From Cristatella mucedo (lineage: Eukaryota > Bryozoa > Phylactolaemata > Cristatellidae): 64,000 nucleotides of DNA. This document shows, piece after piece, positions 1-39,720 of the stretch. The DNA is taken from positions 5,318,001 through 5,382,000 of the forward strand of contig WPIO01000005.1 of NCBI GenBank assembly GCA_009760855.2. Reading direction: 5' to 3'. Made by a program: the position numbers and the translations under genes. Position 1 is the stretch's first letter. Every line of letters begins with the position of its first letter. The notes beneath the pieces were generated by a model. The model saw only the letters and a program-made list of their open reading frames with translations. It was not told where the DNA came from and ran no database searches.

Positions 1-10281
<10,281 letters not shown>

Positions 10282-11099
10282 GGTATCCACGACAGACAGC
10301 CAAGGCTCATAGGCGGGCACCCACCACACGGAAATAGCACACGACCGGGCGGCAGCTTCTCGCGGAGCTCGAGAGTGACCTCCCCCACGACCCACATTTG
10401 CGAAAGTTCACGCGTAGTCGTGGCATATGCAATAACACGAATTATATTAATTTTGAAAATATATAAATGGAATATGAGAAGAGTTTATTACCGGATGTAA
10501 TCATTCTACAACTGCTCGAAGCGGCCGAGACTGCCGAGCGGCATAGAGGTGTCTAGGCTGTGACCGGTAGCTCCGTCCCTCAGGAAGTTATCGGGAGCGG
10601 TCGCGGTCGCCGACTTCGGAGCCCGTGAATAGTGGATCTAAAGAAGTGAAGCTCAGTGGAGGCGAGCTTGGTTCCTTTAAAGGTAAAAATTGACACGGCG
10701 TTGTAGAGTCACTCGAAATAGCTCGCTGGTAGAATAGGCTGCCGTCGCCCTAGGCCGATTTAAATCAAGAATTTACCTTAGATCGCTTGAGCCCGTAGCA
10801 AATACGGTTGTCTGCGTCGGCTTGTAGAGAGCAACAGAAATAGTAAATTATTGCGGCAGACTAGCAGCGGTGATTGGTTGAGCTAGAGTCGCGTACCCTG
10901 CTTGCCGCCAGTCGGTAGACCCTGTAGGCAGTCCAAGCATCTACGGCCCGTCCGTGGCCGGTGCGGCACGCTTTGCCGCGGCATAAGGCAGCCCGGAGAC
11001 CGCTTTGTTGTGTATTTGGGCGCTTTGTCTTTGCATGCGCTGGTTAACGGCACTTTCTACCAGATTATATGAGTGTACTCATTTCCAGGCGCTGTAACC
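10282..11099. promoter_or_regulatory. Probable bidirectional promoter between Rab11-FIP and ARF6
   Basis: The 818 bp between the two divergent start codons lie in a GC- and CpG-richer stretch (about 9900-11100) than the surrounding AT-rich introns. A CCAAT box in reverse orientation (GATTGG) is at about 10870. An AT-rich TATA-like run (atatataaatgg) is near 10457. No transposon copy is recognisable inside. Start sites cannot be placed from sequence alone. Confidence 0.6.
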
Positions 11100-29119
<18,020 letters not shown>

Positions 29120-30013
29120 GGATTACTTCCAGAGAGAGCCTCCCAAGCTTTCGGTTGCAGCCTGGTCGGGCATCATTTCCAGTGGCCACAGAACTTTTTA
29201 TTTAACTGTCGCTGTGCCGGCGGTCTTTGAATGGACTTCGGAGGCAGCGGAGCCGGTCTGCTGCCGGCATAGGCTGCTGGCGTGTCAGTGGTACTGGCTG
29301 TGCACGCTTTTCTGACGGCCCCGGCACGCAGCCCCCCCCCCGTCAGGCCGTACAAAGCCTGTGCAACTGTTGGTTGGCAGCAGCCGTCGGCAGCTGCTTG
29401 ACCACCAGCTTCTGGTGGTGCTCTCCTGTTGCACTCCTGAACAGCCCTGATTAGTTAATATTGCTGTGCTGCAGCCTCACACGGAAGCTTGTGCATAGTT
29501 CATTCCTTTAACTGCATGTCAACATTTTTGTCTTCTGTGACAAGTTCGAAACCAAATGATGACATACAGCTTTGAGGGCATTAACTTGTGATAATACTTT
29601 GCGAAAGCCTAATATTGGGTAGTGCTCCAGGCTAGTGGTACTTGGCAGTATTAGCTCGTGTGCTCCGTTGTTGTAGCACTGCTGCAACGCCCTATATTGT
29701 GTAGTGGGTAGGCTGAATGGACCCGACCAATCTTAGCCAGTACTGTAATCCACGTTAGTCACCCAGGCATGGGTACATCACGAGGTATGTTGAGAGGGGT
29801 CAAGCTGCAGTTGTCTTCTCAATCACTAGTTGCTTCGTGGGCGAAATACCATTAGATTAGCTAAGTTGGAGAGGTTTGCATAGCACTGGAGTAGAGAATG
29901 TATTGTTCTGACATGATGAGTCTCCTAGTGTTTGTATCAGTTCTGTGTATTAGCTTTCCCTTATTACTTTGGCTGCCGTTGGTAGGAGCTGTGCTTCAAC
30001 ATATGCCTCTTCG
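29120..30013 (+). other. ARF6 3' UTR (probable)
   Basis: From the stop codon to the candidate ATTAAA. Contains a C9 run near 29332 and no transposon copy, consistent with an exonic UTR. Confidence 0.5.
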
Positions 30014-30019
30014 ATTAAA
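30014..30019 (+). terminator. Candidate ARF6 polyadenylation signal ATTAAA
   Basis: ATTAAA lies about 895 bases after the ARF6 stop and is followed within 20 bases by a GT/T-rich stretch (ctctctggtgttttcctt). I saw no AATAAA between the stop and this site. It would give a 3' UTR of about 0.9 kb. Confidence 0.4.
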
Positions 30020-30342
30020 AGTCTGCCTCTCTGGTGTTTTCCTTCTGTACACACTGCTGGGAGGCTAGAAACAGTCTGCTGTTGCATACTAGACAGGTAT
30101 GCATACACGTCTGTCAGATTTAATATTGCCTAGATAGATGGCTGTATTGTGAATCAGAATATGTTGTTACAATCAGGTTTTGCATAAGCGGGTCTCTAGT
30201 CATGCTGATATCAACAATAATTGCCGAGCTGGTTTGGTCCGGTGGTTAAGGTGCTCGCCCCGACCAAGGTCTGGCTGAGGTCGTGGGCTCGACCCCCGAG
30301 GCATATGTGAAGCGCCTGAATAAAGACTGAGTTCTCTTGGTG

Positions 30343-30484
30343 AGCCGTGATGGCACACTAGGTAAGATGGTTGCTTTTCGTGACCTCTGTGGCAGTCCTT
30401 TATTGCCACTGCAAGCGGTAGTGATAGTCGTTAAGGCTCTTCTGTCGTTATACAAAAGAGGCTGTTTGTTCAGCTAGTATTTTT
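30343..30484 (+). mobile_element. SINE-B copy, internally deleted
   Basis: A box tggcacactaggtaag, then a jump from cgtgacctctgtgg to cagtcctttattgcc, losing the B box. The tail aaggctcttctgtcgtta-tacaaaagaggctgttt is intact. Confidence 0.85.
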
Positions 30485-30660
30485 GGTGAGCTGTGATGGC
30501 ACACTAGGTAAGGCAGTTGCTTTCACGATTTGTGTCGTGGGTTCGATTCCTGCGGTGGGCGATCCTTTATCGCCACTGCAAGTGGTGACGATAGCCGTAG
30601 AGGCTCTTCTGGTGCTATACAAAAGAAGCTGTTTAATAAGCTAGGATTTATTACTTTTAT
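30485..30660 (+). mobile_element. SINE-B copy, in tandem with the previous one
   Basis: Complete head (tggcacactaggtaaggc, gggttcgattcc) and body, ending gctgtttaataagctagga. Same strand and directly adjoining the previous copy. Confidence 0.85.
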
Positions 30661-30802
30661 AATTATTGGGGCGCTATACAAAGGAATTAATTATATTAAT
30701 TACACTAATGGGCAGCACTCGCGGATTGTCGTGCCAACTGGGAATGATTAAGGTCACATGAGGGCAGTACCGTGCCTGCTTTCATAACAATTTAAGATCC
30801 GT

Positions 30803-30844
30803 GCTTCACTGGTTGTTCAATTCTGATTGAACAACCGGTGCAGC
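30803..30844. repeat. Near-perfect short hairpin
   Basis: cactggttgttcaat, a four-base loop tctg, then attgaacaaccggtg: 14 of 15 pairs. It extends to gct/agc after one mismatch. No obvious element around it. Confidence 0.85.
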
Positions 30845-31140
30845 ATTGGATACAGCATCTGATAATTATCGTGGGCTGTATCATGCCTAAAAAGAAAACA
30901 ACTTTAAGAACTCAAAATTGTATGAATACTACTACCATGTCACTATTCTCTGATCTTTCAGTCATTTCGTGCTCATTTATTTAGCACGAGGTGAACATAC
31001 AACTGACGAAACAGAAACCCGAGATGCTACTCAAGCTGGCTAGGCACTCGTTTTGTACGTCTTGGTTGAACCATTTGTCTAGCCGAACTTTACGTTTTTC
31101 TTGCCTCGATGGTAAATACATTTGGTTTTGCATCACCCAC

Positions 31141-31238
31141 CCTAGCTCTGGCCGTCTTGTCGACTATTGCAATAGGCAGTTTTAAAATCCCTAGCTCTGG
31201 CCGTCTTGTCGACTATTGCAATAGGCAGTTTTAAAATC
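31141..31238. repeat. Exact 49-bp tandem duplication
   Basis: The unit starting cctagctctggccgtcttgt occurs at 31141-31189 and again, without change, at 31190-31238. The identity suggests a recent event. Confidence 0.95.
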
Positions 31239-31239
31239 C

Positions 31240-31527
31240 CCCGCAGGGTCGAAACGAGTGAAATTCATGCCGAAATTAACACAGTCTCATTTGTGATTTA
31301 TTTTAGCATGACAACTATAGCACGGTCGGTCGAAGCACTAATGCCGATAGGACTTGAATGGACCAGACGAGTCTTGGAGTTTAGTCTGATGGTATAGCAT
31401 GCCATACGGCTTGCAGTGTGTCTCAAAATTCGGCCGGCGACTTGATGCTTCTGTCTAGAGCTCAGCCGCCGTTGATCCTAGTTCCATAGATGTTCTATCG
31501 GGGTAATGTTCGGGCTCTGACTCGGCC
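31240..31527 (-). mobile_element. Second Tc1/mariner relic fragment
   Basis: The minus strand at 31516-31481 reads SPNITPIEHLWN, the signature of the third catalytic region of Tc1-like transposases. The rest is too decayed to read. A LINE fragment is inserted at 31528. Confidence 0.6.
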
Positions 31528-31745
31528 TTTTTAAGTTCTTTTTAAATGTGGTCAAGTCAGGGGATGTTCTGACGCAAGTCGGAAGGGAGTTCCAGGCTTT
31601 ATGAGCATACGAACTAAATGCACGGTCTCCAAAGGATTTGAGGTTTGTACGAGGTATTGTTACATTGTTTGATTCCGAAAAGCGGATGGTACGATGCTTG
31701 GCCTGGTGGGGGAGTAGATCTGAGAGATAGGCTGGAGCGAAAGAT
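31528..31745 (-). mobile_element. Internal LINE 3' coding fragment, minus strand
   Basis: Nearly identical to 23455-23660 (tttttaaatgtggtcaagtc, gagcatacgaactaaatgc, gtacgatgcttggcctg). It ends abruptly at both sides; a short piece of tail (taggcacttaatatttgctg) lies at about 31873-31905. It sits inside a Tc1/mariner relic. Confidence 0.85.
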
Positions 31746-31879
31746 ATTCTCTAATCTTTGTTGTCTAATCTCTGCGCTGCCATGTCCACTCAAAAGAGTT
31801 TTGCGGGATTTCATGTCAACAGGGGAGCTTTCTTAGCTATTCTTGCTATAAGCTAATGTTCATTGAGTAATAATAGGCA

Positions 31880-33180
31880 CTTAATATTTGCTGCAAAGGA
31901 AGCACGGTTGGCGGTAGGACCTTCTCATCGTCCCTCATCATCATCGCTGAATATCGTGCCAGAGCTAAGCTCGTGTTTTGGGCTTAGACTCCATTGGATG
32001 CAAAACGGGCCTTCAGGCACTCCCTTTTTCACAGGAGCTGATTATCCCTCTTTCGGAAAGCCAGAGGGCGTCTATCCGCTGGCCGGTTCGTCGGCGTCAC
32101 TAGCACGGACATTTCAGTATTTTGTATCTGGCAGCTATCTCACTTAGCCCTAGCTTCCAAGGGGTCTCTCGGTTACTAGCCTTCCCAAGATGGTAGGACC
32201 ATAGCTTGACACCATAGCTTTCACAGAATCCGCAAGCCTATAGCTACTTCTTAGCTCTCGCTGCTTGTACTGCACGCACGAAACGTTACGGTCGGCGGCC
32301 AAGGTCACTGGATGTCTACCCATATTCCGTAGAGCGCTTAGCGAGTCAAGATTATGCGCACCTCCTGTTAGACGAATAACGCCTGAAAATGCGTCGCAAA
32401 TGGTGTGGGTGTCATTTAAAAAATGCTAAGTTACTACAGTAAGATACGAGCCAAAAAAGCTGCCTCTTGACAGCGGATGAACGAAAGCATTCAATTCTTA
32501 GTATTCATTATCAATTTGCGTTAGTTCCAAATGCTATCGGCTGAGATACATTGTGCGTACATACTCACATGAAAAACTTCGGCAAACTTACAGCAATTAG
32601 TGTGAGATGGAAATCATGCACAGAAGAAACAAGGTACATAAAATAAAAATATAGAGCTAGTAGATCATTTTTTAGTTTTAATTTATATTAAATTATTTGA
32701 GCAATAATTAAAAATCTGTATGTACTCAGGCACCCCGATGTACTCAGATTCTATAATAGATTTCCTGAGAGCGCGGCGGGACCTCTAACCCCTCACTCAT
32801 ATGCCTCCGATTGGAGAAGGGGTGGGGTGGGACTGCCCCCCCACCCACCAAAGTTGCAGCGGCTGAGCCCCCTTGGCCGGAAGCGTCTCCGTAAGCCAAT
32901 TCCGGCTTGGAAGCCAGACTCGCAGTGCGGTTCCGTATACTTGTCGCGGGGGCAGCTTCAATGTGCTCCTACCTCAGGCGGCCACCACATCTGTCAGCTG
33001 GGGCTTAATTAGAGGAAAGTGTACGAAGAAGCTTCGGACCGCAGCGCCGTAGCTCCGAGCTACATTACGAAGCACAGCGGTCATGGCAGGTGCTAGGCTC
33101 ATTGCCCCGCGCCCGAATACTGCTGGAACTGGCGGCTGGAAGCACGAGACTGGGTAAAGGGAAGCTAGCATTAATGCATC
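31880..33180. other. Intergenic, unassigned, GC-rich at 32760-33120
   Basis: A GC-rich patch carries a short minus-strand frame (33078-32974) starting MTAVLRNVARSYG that resembles a mitochondrial presequence, but with no downstream exon found. The rest is AT-rich. Confidence 0.4.
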
Positions 33181-33188
33181 CATGTGCT

Positions 33189-33345
33189 ATAATAATAACA
33201 ATAATAAATTTGTATAGCGCCCTCGGAGAACTGAATCTCTTTCTAGGCGCTTTACAGATGCTGCATACGAAGCACTACCAAAGAATTGGTGGTAACATTC
33301 ACAAGCAGCAGGCACAGTGTAAGCAGGTACATGCACATAGGTCGC
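33189..33345 (-). mobile_element. LINE subfamily 3' tail, minus strand
   Basis: (AAT)n-like start, reverse hairpin (agcgccctcggagaactgaatctctttctaggcgcttt region) and the gcaggcacagtgtaagcag block shared with 7666-7870. Confidence 0.78.
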
Positions 33346-33371
33346 TTGCATAGCACCCTGAGAGAACATGA

Positions 33372-33500
33372 ATAGTTTATTTATATAGCGCTCTACTAGA
33401 ACTTATTCGGGCGCTTTACTTAGGCCGCGTGGCTCCAGCCCACAACCTCGGTCGTTGAAGTCGAGCTCCTTAATTGAGGAAGTGGCATGATTCAACCAAG
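33372..33500 (-). mobile_element. SINE-A copy, minus strand
   Basis: Reverse tail (tagcgctctactagaactt-attcgggcgcttta) then ggctccagcccacaacctcgg, the reverse B box. Its head is partly lost. It directly abuts the minus-strand LINE tail at 33189. Confidence 0.72.
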
Positions 33501-34038
33501 ATACAGTAATCGTAGTGATCCAGCAAAGGAACATTCGCCCGACGCTCACAGCGTAGCAACCAAGGAACGCTCTGCTCCGCTTTGCAATCGCGTCTCTCTT
33601 ATGCCGCGCTGCGCCTGCCAGCCCCGCCTCCTAACTCCCGCAACAGCCCCCTTAGCGGCAATATTTGCCTTATTTGACACTCAACATTGCTGTACCGCAA
33701 AGTACCAACTATAACTATATATCTCGATTTACTCAGTGTAAATGTAATGCCAGAGACTGTGACTTACTGACTAATGGACTATCGAACCTAGCCTCTTATT
33801 AAAGATATATATATATATATACATATATATATATTACTTCATTAATGTACTGTATATACTTCATTTGTCTAGGGCCCAAAGAGAATGTATCAATAGGGCT
33901 CGCTAGCATGATCTTGATCATTAAAGGTGAGCACCTTACCCCTATGGCTGCCAGAGTTAATCTGTTGTACATAGGAGTACTCGTAGCCCCGTGTGCTATA
34001 ACCTTTACCATTGTATTAACGTGCTAAACCGGCTAGAT

Positions 34039-34224
34039 TACTGGTTCTCAATTTTCCTAATGCCGCGACCCGTCAATACAGTTCCTCATGTTGTGACGAC
34101 CCTCAACCATAAAATTATTGTGTGAAAAATGTGGAAATGGGTGTTTCCGATGGTCTTGGGCGACCCCTGTGAAATGGTTGTTCAACCCCCAAAGAAGTCA
34201 CGACCCACAGGTTGAGAACCACTG
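34039..34224. mobile_element. hAT-type MITE with 8-bp target duplication
   Basis: A 186-bp element with terminal inverted repeats tactggttctcaa.. and ..ttgagaaccactg. It is flanked by ggctagat (34031-34038) and agctagat (34225-34232), seven of eight bases identical, the duplication size expected for hAT. There is no coding capacity. Internal pieces (taatgccgcgaccc, cagttcctcatgttgtg, gcgacccctgtgaaa) closely resemble nonautonomous hAT-Charlie elements that I recall from vertebrates. Confidence 0.8.
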
Positions 34225-34889
34225 AGCTAGATGATGACAGTGCTGGAGTTTTTTAGCGGTTCCTGATTTAACATTAGAAACCAGATTTTGTATAGATTGG
34301 TGCTTTAGGCAATATAAAAGGCCATCTGAAATTATGGTTAGTCAGTTGTCCGTTATGGCTTGTCTTGTGCATAAGTAGTACTTTCGGCTGGGCAATATCC
34401 AGCCACACATTAAGGGCAATGACTTTTTTTATTAAGCTAGGAGCGTATTCGGTGGTCATTGCATTACCTATATGCATCGGAGTTACTTCGACGACTCTTT
34501 AGCAGTACTTAAGGTCATTATCTGCCTCGTGTTGGTAAGGGCTTGAACGGTCACGTTCGCTGTTTGCTGCATGGACTGTAGTTCCAGAGCCGCTATAGAC
34601 TGGTTTGTAGCTACTTTTATGTTTCTAGTCCATAGCGAAATACAAATCTCCGACTTTCTATGCTGGGTCAGTTAATGCAGGAGTTGAATGCAGGTAGATT
34701 TCCTCATGCTAACATTTGAACTGGACTGGTCTATGGTAAAGGGCAGTATTGATTAGAGGGCATTTAGCAATCATTTGCATCATACGTGTACGTGCTGGAG
34801 GCTGCTGCGATGATTCATTATACGTGTTTCGAGGCATCCGTTTTTTTAAAGTATTTTCAACGTGTGTATGAGGTCTAACGATCTTTACT

Positions 34890-35555
34890 TATATTGGGCT
34901 TGTGCAAAAGACCTTCTGCTAGAATACAACACCAGCTCTACTGTCAGTTCTGCATACTTCCAGCTACGTAACTGCTAACATGTAATACTGCTAAAATTCA
35001 GAGTGCTTAGATTATGGTGCCACAACCAAGTTTATCCGTGGATTTTTTTAAATCCCATCTAAACTTCTGTAGCTTTAATAGGTTTGGATATTTTTGGAGG
35101 TTTTTCTGCATGCATAATCGGCACACAGAATGTGCCAAATTTGTCAGGAAGCTTTGTCTATCTTGAGCATCGCAATAACCGCATCACATCATTTCTCACC
35201 GACCTATATTGGATTCCCATCGAGCAATTTGTCGCCTTTAAGAGTCCTTTACTTCCTTCTCATGCTGCATCGTACGAATTCAAAATATTTACTCCCCAGG
35301 CCCCCATTATACCACCGGCTGTTCTGCCTTTGGTAATTTTGTTGCACCGCTCGCTAATCTCAAACTTTTCGGAGATCATATTTATGCACTGAAACGTTAG
35401 AAACAGCTACCGACTGACATCACGGCAGCCGTTGACTTGACTACGTTTCAATAGAAACAATACCTTTTCGTGGCTTATCTTGACTATCTAAGTGCTCAGA
35501 AAAAGTTTTCTCTCAGAGCGATATACCAAAGCAATATTGCTATTACTGTCATGTT
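34890..35555 (+). mobile_element. Old LINE fragment
   Basis: Degenerate match to the LINE C-terminal coding region (ttctgcatacttccagct, catttctcaccgacctatattgg) and a decayed tail (tctctcagagcgatatacc) at about 35508-35540. Many stops. Confidence 0.7.
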
Positions 35556-35559
35556 ACCG

Positions 35560-37587
35560 CGAAAATTGAGCGTCAAATCGATTTGAAAATTAAATGCTAT
35601 GATCATAAGCGTATAGCTGCGCAAGGGTTCGGTCGAAAAAACTCACCGATAGGCAGATCGTCGCTTCGACTGACTGTACCGTTCATGCTCTTCATTTCTC
35701 TACTTTCTACGAAGGTAAATCTCCGCAGTAGGTATATACATGATTAAATAATGGCGATCAAAAGCCTGCTCAGCGCTATTTCATAATACAAATACAAAGT
35801 TCAATTTCATAAACAAAAGTGTATGCACTGGCTACATATCCTAATTGGAAAATTTTCCCCGCATATTTTTGACACAATACTCATCGCAGCTGAGCCGCTG
35901 TATTTCTACTACATCGCAAAGAGCGCACGTGAGCCTGACGTATGCGGCTTGTGCTTACGCACTCGTGAACTCACGTAGTCACACTTAAAACTATATAGGG
36001 TGATTATTACTAGGACAGATTCCGGAGCCGTTTCACGTTTTGACAGTGGCACCTTTTTGAGTAGTCCTACGAGGGGCCAAAGCCCCTCTAGCTCCATGTC
36101 TTTATATCGCCGGCTGGATGAACAATTCAATGGCACCTAAAACTAGCTTATTTTCAGTATTTGTTCACGGTAATTTATGGATGCTATAACTGTCGGAAAC
36201 AAAATCAGGGAAATATTTCAAGTGCGACATCAAAGGTGAGGATGAAATGAAACAACGAAAACAAACTGAAATGTACAAATAAATACAACGCTTTAATACA
36301 TGTCATGTCTGTGTTCTATTTATCGTTTAGATAGCTTTGCACACCCGGCGACTCGAGGGGCTTTTTCCTTGAGCTAGAAGTTTAAGTCCAGCGTCTCAGC
36401 TAGCTAGCCTCTCTTTTTAAAATTACGTCCGGTTGCCTTATTTGTGAGCGTATTTACTGGCACAAAACCCCTGAGAAATCACCAAGAATTTTATCTTTGC
36501 TTTGGAAAGCGTATCTCTAAGTATCCGTGACCTAGTTTGTGAGCCCACACAACTGATGGGCAATTTTTCAAATTTTGTCTGAATGTGGCAAACAAATCTT
36601 TATTGCTGGAAAAATTAGAAAACTGCTGGTAAGTACGGCGAATATCACGCTTTTTTTAAGTTTCGCCAGTGCGACATCCAGTGGCTTTATCTGTTCTTTT
36701 CTTTTTGTCATCTTTTGAGACAGTTACACAATTATTCTACACGCTTTGCTCTCTTTTATACCGGATTCATTGCTTTTATTAAAGTTTTCCTCTGTCTCAC
36801 TTTTGTTAATTTCTCATTTGGTCTATTTCCAGTGAAATTTAATTTTCGATCAGTCATCGCCGGCTAGTGAAGTAGTAGAGACTCACATTTACGAGACGTA
36901 CCGACGCACTTTATGAGCGGTAAGGACCTGTCGGAATGCCGCCAGGGTTGAGCCTTCTTGATCGACTTGCGTAAACCACCGACGCGCCGGCTGAGCAGCT
37001 GAGGCAGCGAAGCCGCCGAAGCTGCTTCTTTCATCTATCGTTCGTCATGATGACCTCGTGTCGTCTTTATTCAATTCAGTTTTTAATTCAATTCTAAATT
37101 TCACGTAATCACGCGCGGTCTCGGGGTCGGCGCCGAATAGTGAATCGGCGGTGACTACCGATGTCGGGGACGTTCATTTTTTCACAATAAAATTGTTTGA
37201 TAATGGCCTGCTTCTTTCATTTACCGCAGTCCATGAGTCCGCAATGCGAGCTGCATTGCTTACGATAGCAGGCGGCTCGTTGTTGTATCGCCGACTATTT
37301 GTATATGCTTAGCCAGTGTCGTCGCTGAAATATCCCTCATGCTCCCAAGTCCTGAGAGAACTTTGGAGCTCGAGGTCAACCCTGCTCTGGCCCCGCTGCG
37401 AGTAGACCGCATTTGTTTCCGGTTAAGCTAGGACCGCCAGAGTCTACGATACTGTAGCCGATCCGAGTTGGCAGTGGAGGCAGCCTTGGAGTTCTGGAGA
37501 GGCCGGAAATGCCCTTTGCAATGCGCCACAGGCAGCGTGTAAAGACTAGACTTGGCGAGCCTTTCTCGTGAAACGATTAGGTTGTCT
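35560..37587. other. Intergenic, unassigned
   Basis: No gene or repeat recognised. A small perfect hairpin (gaggggc-caaa-gcccctc region) lies near 36070. The sequence is moderately CpG-rich at 36850-37560. Confidence 0.45.
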
Positions 37588-37665
37588 GTTTTGGCCCAGT
37601 GGTTAAGGTGCTCGCCCCGACGTAGGCGTTGCCAAGATCACGGGCTCGAGCCAAGTGTCGCGCCT
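37588..37665 (+). mobile_element. SINE-A head, truncated
   Basis: A box (tggcccagtggttaagg), gctcgccccgac and B-box-like cacgggctcgagcc are present; no tail follows. Confidence 0.7.
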
Positions 37666-38079
37666 ACATGGATACAATTCTTTTAAGGTGGAATTGTTTT
37701 TTGCCACGGTCTATCTCAAAAAGATGTTGAAGGACATTTCAACCGACGGTGCAAGACAACCGAGCTCGCAAGGGCACAATATTGGTAGACACTATATTCC
37801 CGGAAGGGTTGGAGGGCTCGTCGCCGAGAGGTCGCCAGGACCCGCAAACGGGCGCATTAGCTGCCGACCCAAGTGCACGCAATTTCTGCGCGCCACTGGG
37901 TGCTCCTACGTCGCCAGGATGCTCGTAGCTTAGCCGTGTCGCTTTAACTCGGGCAGATATCGGCGTCGAGAGCGCCAGCGCAGCGGCCTATAGAATCGAT
38001 GGAGGGGGTCTACGCATTAAGCCGGTCAGGCGAACTGCCAATTTTCCGTTGACGGATGTAAATGACAGCGTCACCAAAT

Positions 38080-38175
38080 CGTGTTTCCCTTTGCAGCAAA
38101 TGTAAAGCGCCTAGAAAGAGATTGAGTTCTCTGAGAGCGCTTTATCAAGTGCATTATTAATATTATAATTATTTA
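38080..38175 (+). mobile_element. LINE 3' tail fragment
   Basis: Near-perfect LINE end: tttccctttgcagcaaatg, hairpin AAAGCGCC...GAGCGCTTT, then an ATT-rich tract. It lies just upstream of the CpG island at 38200. Confidence 0.88.
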
Positions 38176-38199
38176 CCATGCTGAAGCCTTCGGTAGTAT

Positions 38200-39720
38200 T
38201 GAAGGTCACGTGATTTCCGACGGCGTCCCGCGAGTACGATTGCAAGCTGCGCCGGGCTCCGCTGTCGTCTCCTTCAGCAGCCAGGAAGGTGAGGCTCGCG
38301 GCTGCCTAAGCGCCGATTGGGTTCAGTCGGGCTCGACAGTGTTACGTAGCTGAATAAAAAAATGTATCTGTCTGCAGCACCCCAAATCCACAAACGGCCT
38401 TCTGTGTTCAGAGGACTTAACTTCTCTGTCTTTCGCCCTAGTTGCTCAAAATGGTATTTTTGACTAGGAGCGTCTGCTGGCGGCTGCTAGCAATAGCAAA
38501 AGTTGCTGTTGGCTCATTCGCTGTCTGCTTTTCGCCGCAGCCGTGTTCGCGATCTTGAAGGTCGCGCCGGATCCTCCATGAGTGGGACCTGCGTCGGATG
38601 CAATTGGCGAAGCCACATGGGATGGGGGCTACGGTACGCGAAGTTTTCATCGCTAGCTCATTTTCAGCTGGCAGCGTTATAGCGCGAGGGCGGGTGACGT
38701 GGTCGCGCGTAAGCAATTAAGCCGCAGGGCCGCGTCCGCGTGTGGCCATTCTTTCCGCCGCCGGTGCACGCGATGCCCAGTGACGCGTGATGTCAGCGGC
38801 GTACAGGAAATGGTTTCGGCTGGTAGCCGACGCTAGCTCGGAGTGCCCCATCGCTTGGGCTTTTCGCGACGCGGCGTGCGGTGAGTGCTCCGTGGGTGCC
38901 GGCAACGCGGCGGCTGCTTCGACATGTGCCGCGCCGCCGCGCGATGCCGCCGAGCTCGCGGCCGGACGCCTCGGTTCGCTCTCCGCCCGCCTCCGTTCGC
39001 TCTCCGTCCGCGCGAGCTCGGCTGCGTGCTCGGGCCTGCGTAGCCGTCACTCCGTTAGCATACGTGCAGCCTGCGCGTATGGCCGCGGAGCTTCCGCTCT
39101 AGCTAACGACGCTGCTGTGGGGCGCCGGCCTGGTAGCGCTGCCGGCCCGACGTTTCCGTCGGTCCTGGCTAGCTACTCGTGACGTTGGGCGTCTTCGCCG
39201 CGCCCGCTCGCCGCCGCGACTCGTTGAGTTCGCGCCAGTCTCGCCGATTGCCGCTGCCTGCTGAGCGAGGCCACGCTTCTCGTAGAAGTCGGACATCGCT
39301 GCGCGTGTAAGATCGGCTCGGTCCCGCTGCCGCTCGCGCAGGACATGTCGCGATGGGCGGCTTGTGGCCCATGAGCGTCCTGGCCTGTGCTTTTGATTCG
39401 TAGCCTCGTCGGACGCTCGCAGTACCTGCGAGGCAGGTCAACTTTGACGGAGCTGCACAGTTGGGTTCAGTTGTTCCGTTTCGGTGGATGTGTACGAATT
39501 CAAGCGTTTCGCCATCTTGGCCTTGCGATTCGTCGGGCCAAGCAGGCGATCTGCGACCGAGCGAGACCAGGCTAAAAGCAGGGGGGAGGGAAGGGAAGAG
39601 AGCAGGGATTGTCACTAGTGAATCCGACTGCTCTGTTGCCGGGTTGATGCATTGCTTGGCCGGGGAAAGCCCGGTCAATGTTTTGATGAGTCAGTCGTGG
39701 CCTAGCCCACGGTACCGAGA
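38200..39720. promoter_or_regulatory. CpG-rich island, candidate TMEM184 promoter and 5' UTR exon
   Basis: This stretch is strongly enriched in CG dinucleotides, most densely at 38700-39300. It contains a palindromic E-box TCACGTGA near 38209 and an inverted CCAAT element (GATTGGG) near 38315. Possible donors such as CAGGAAG|gtgagg near 38288 are present. The first coding exon of TMEM184 starts directly at a splice acceptor 3 kb downstream, so an untranslated exon is expected about here. Open frames here are typical of GC-rich DNA and match nothing I know. Confidence 0.45.

Larger units (their letters stand above)
30225..30710 (+). mobile_element. SINE-A copy split by two SINE-B insertions
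   Basis: The head and first tail arm are at 30225-30342 (tggtccggtggttaagg, gggctcgacccc, gaagcgcctgaataaag, gttctcttgg). The second arm, ggggcgctatacaaa, resumes only at about 30668, after two SINE-B copies. The hairpin is therefore split by the insertions. Confidence 0.82.

Noticed and set aside
32974-33183. Minus-strand frame with a presequence-like MTAVLRNVARSYG start
   Set aside because: Stops after 35 codons from that Met. No partner exon or recognisable mitochondrial protein was found, so it is not called as a gene.
35640-35710. Minus-strand ATG followed by MKSMNGTVSRSDDLPI and a perfect gtgagt donor
   Set aside because: It could be a first exon, but I found no matching downstream exon between 29120 and 35640.
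38787-39182. 131-codon open frame in the CpG-rich region
   Set aside because: Ala/Arg/Ser-rich composition is expected from GC-rich DNA. Overlapping frames on both strands are equally open and no domain is visible.
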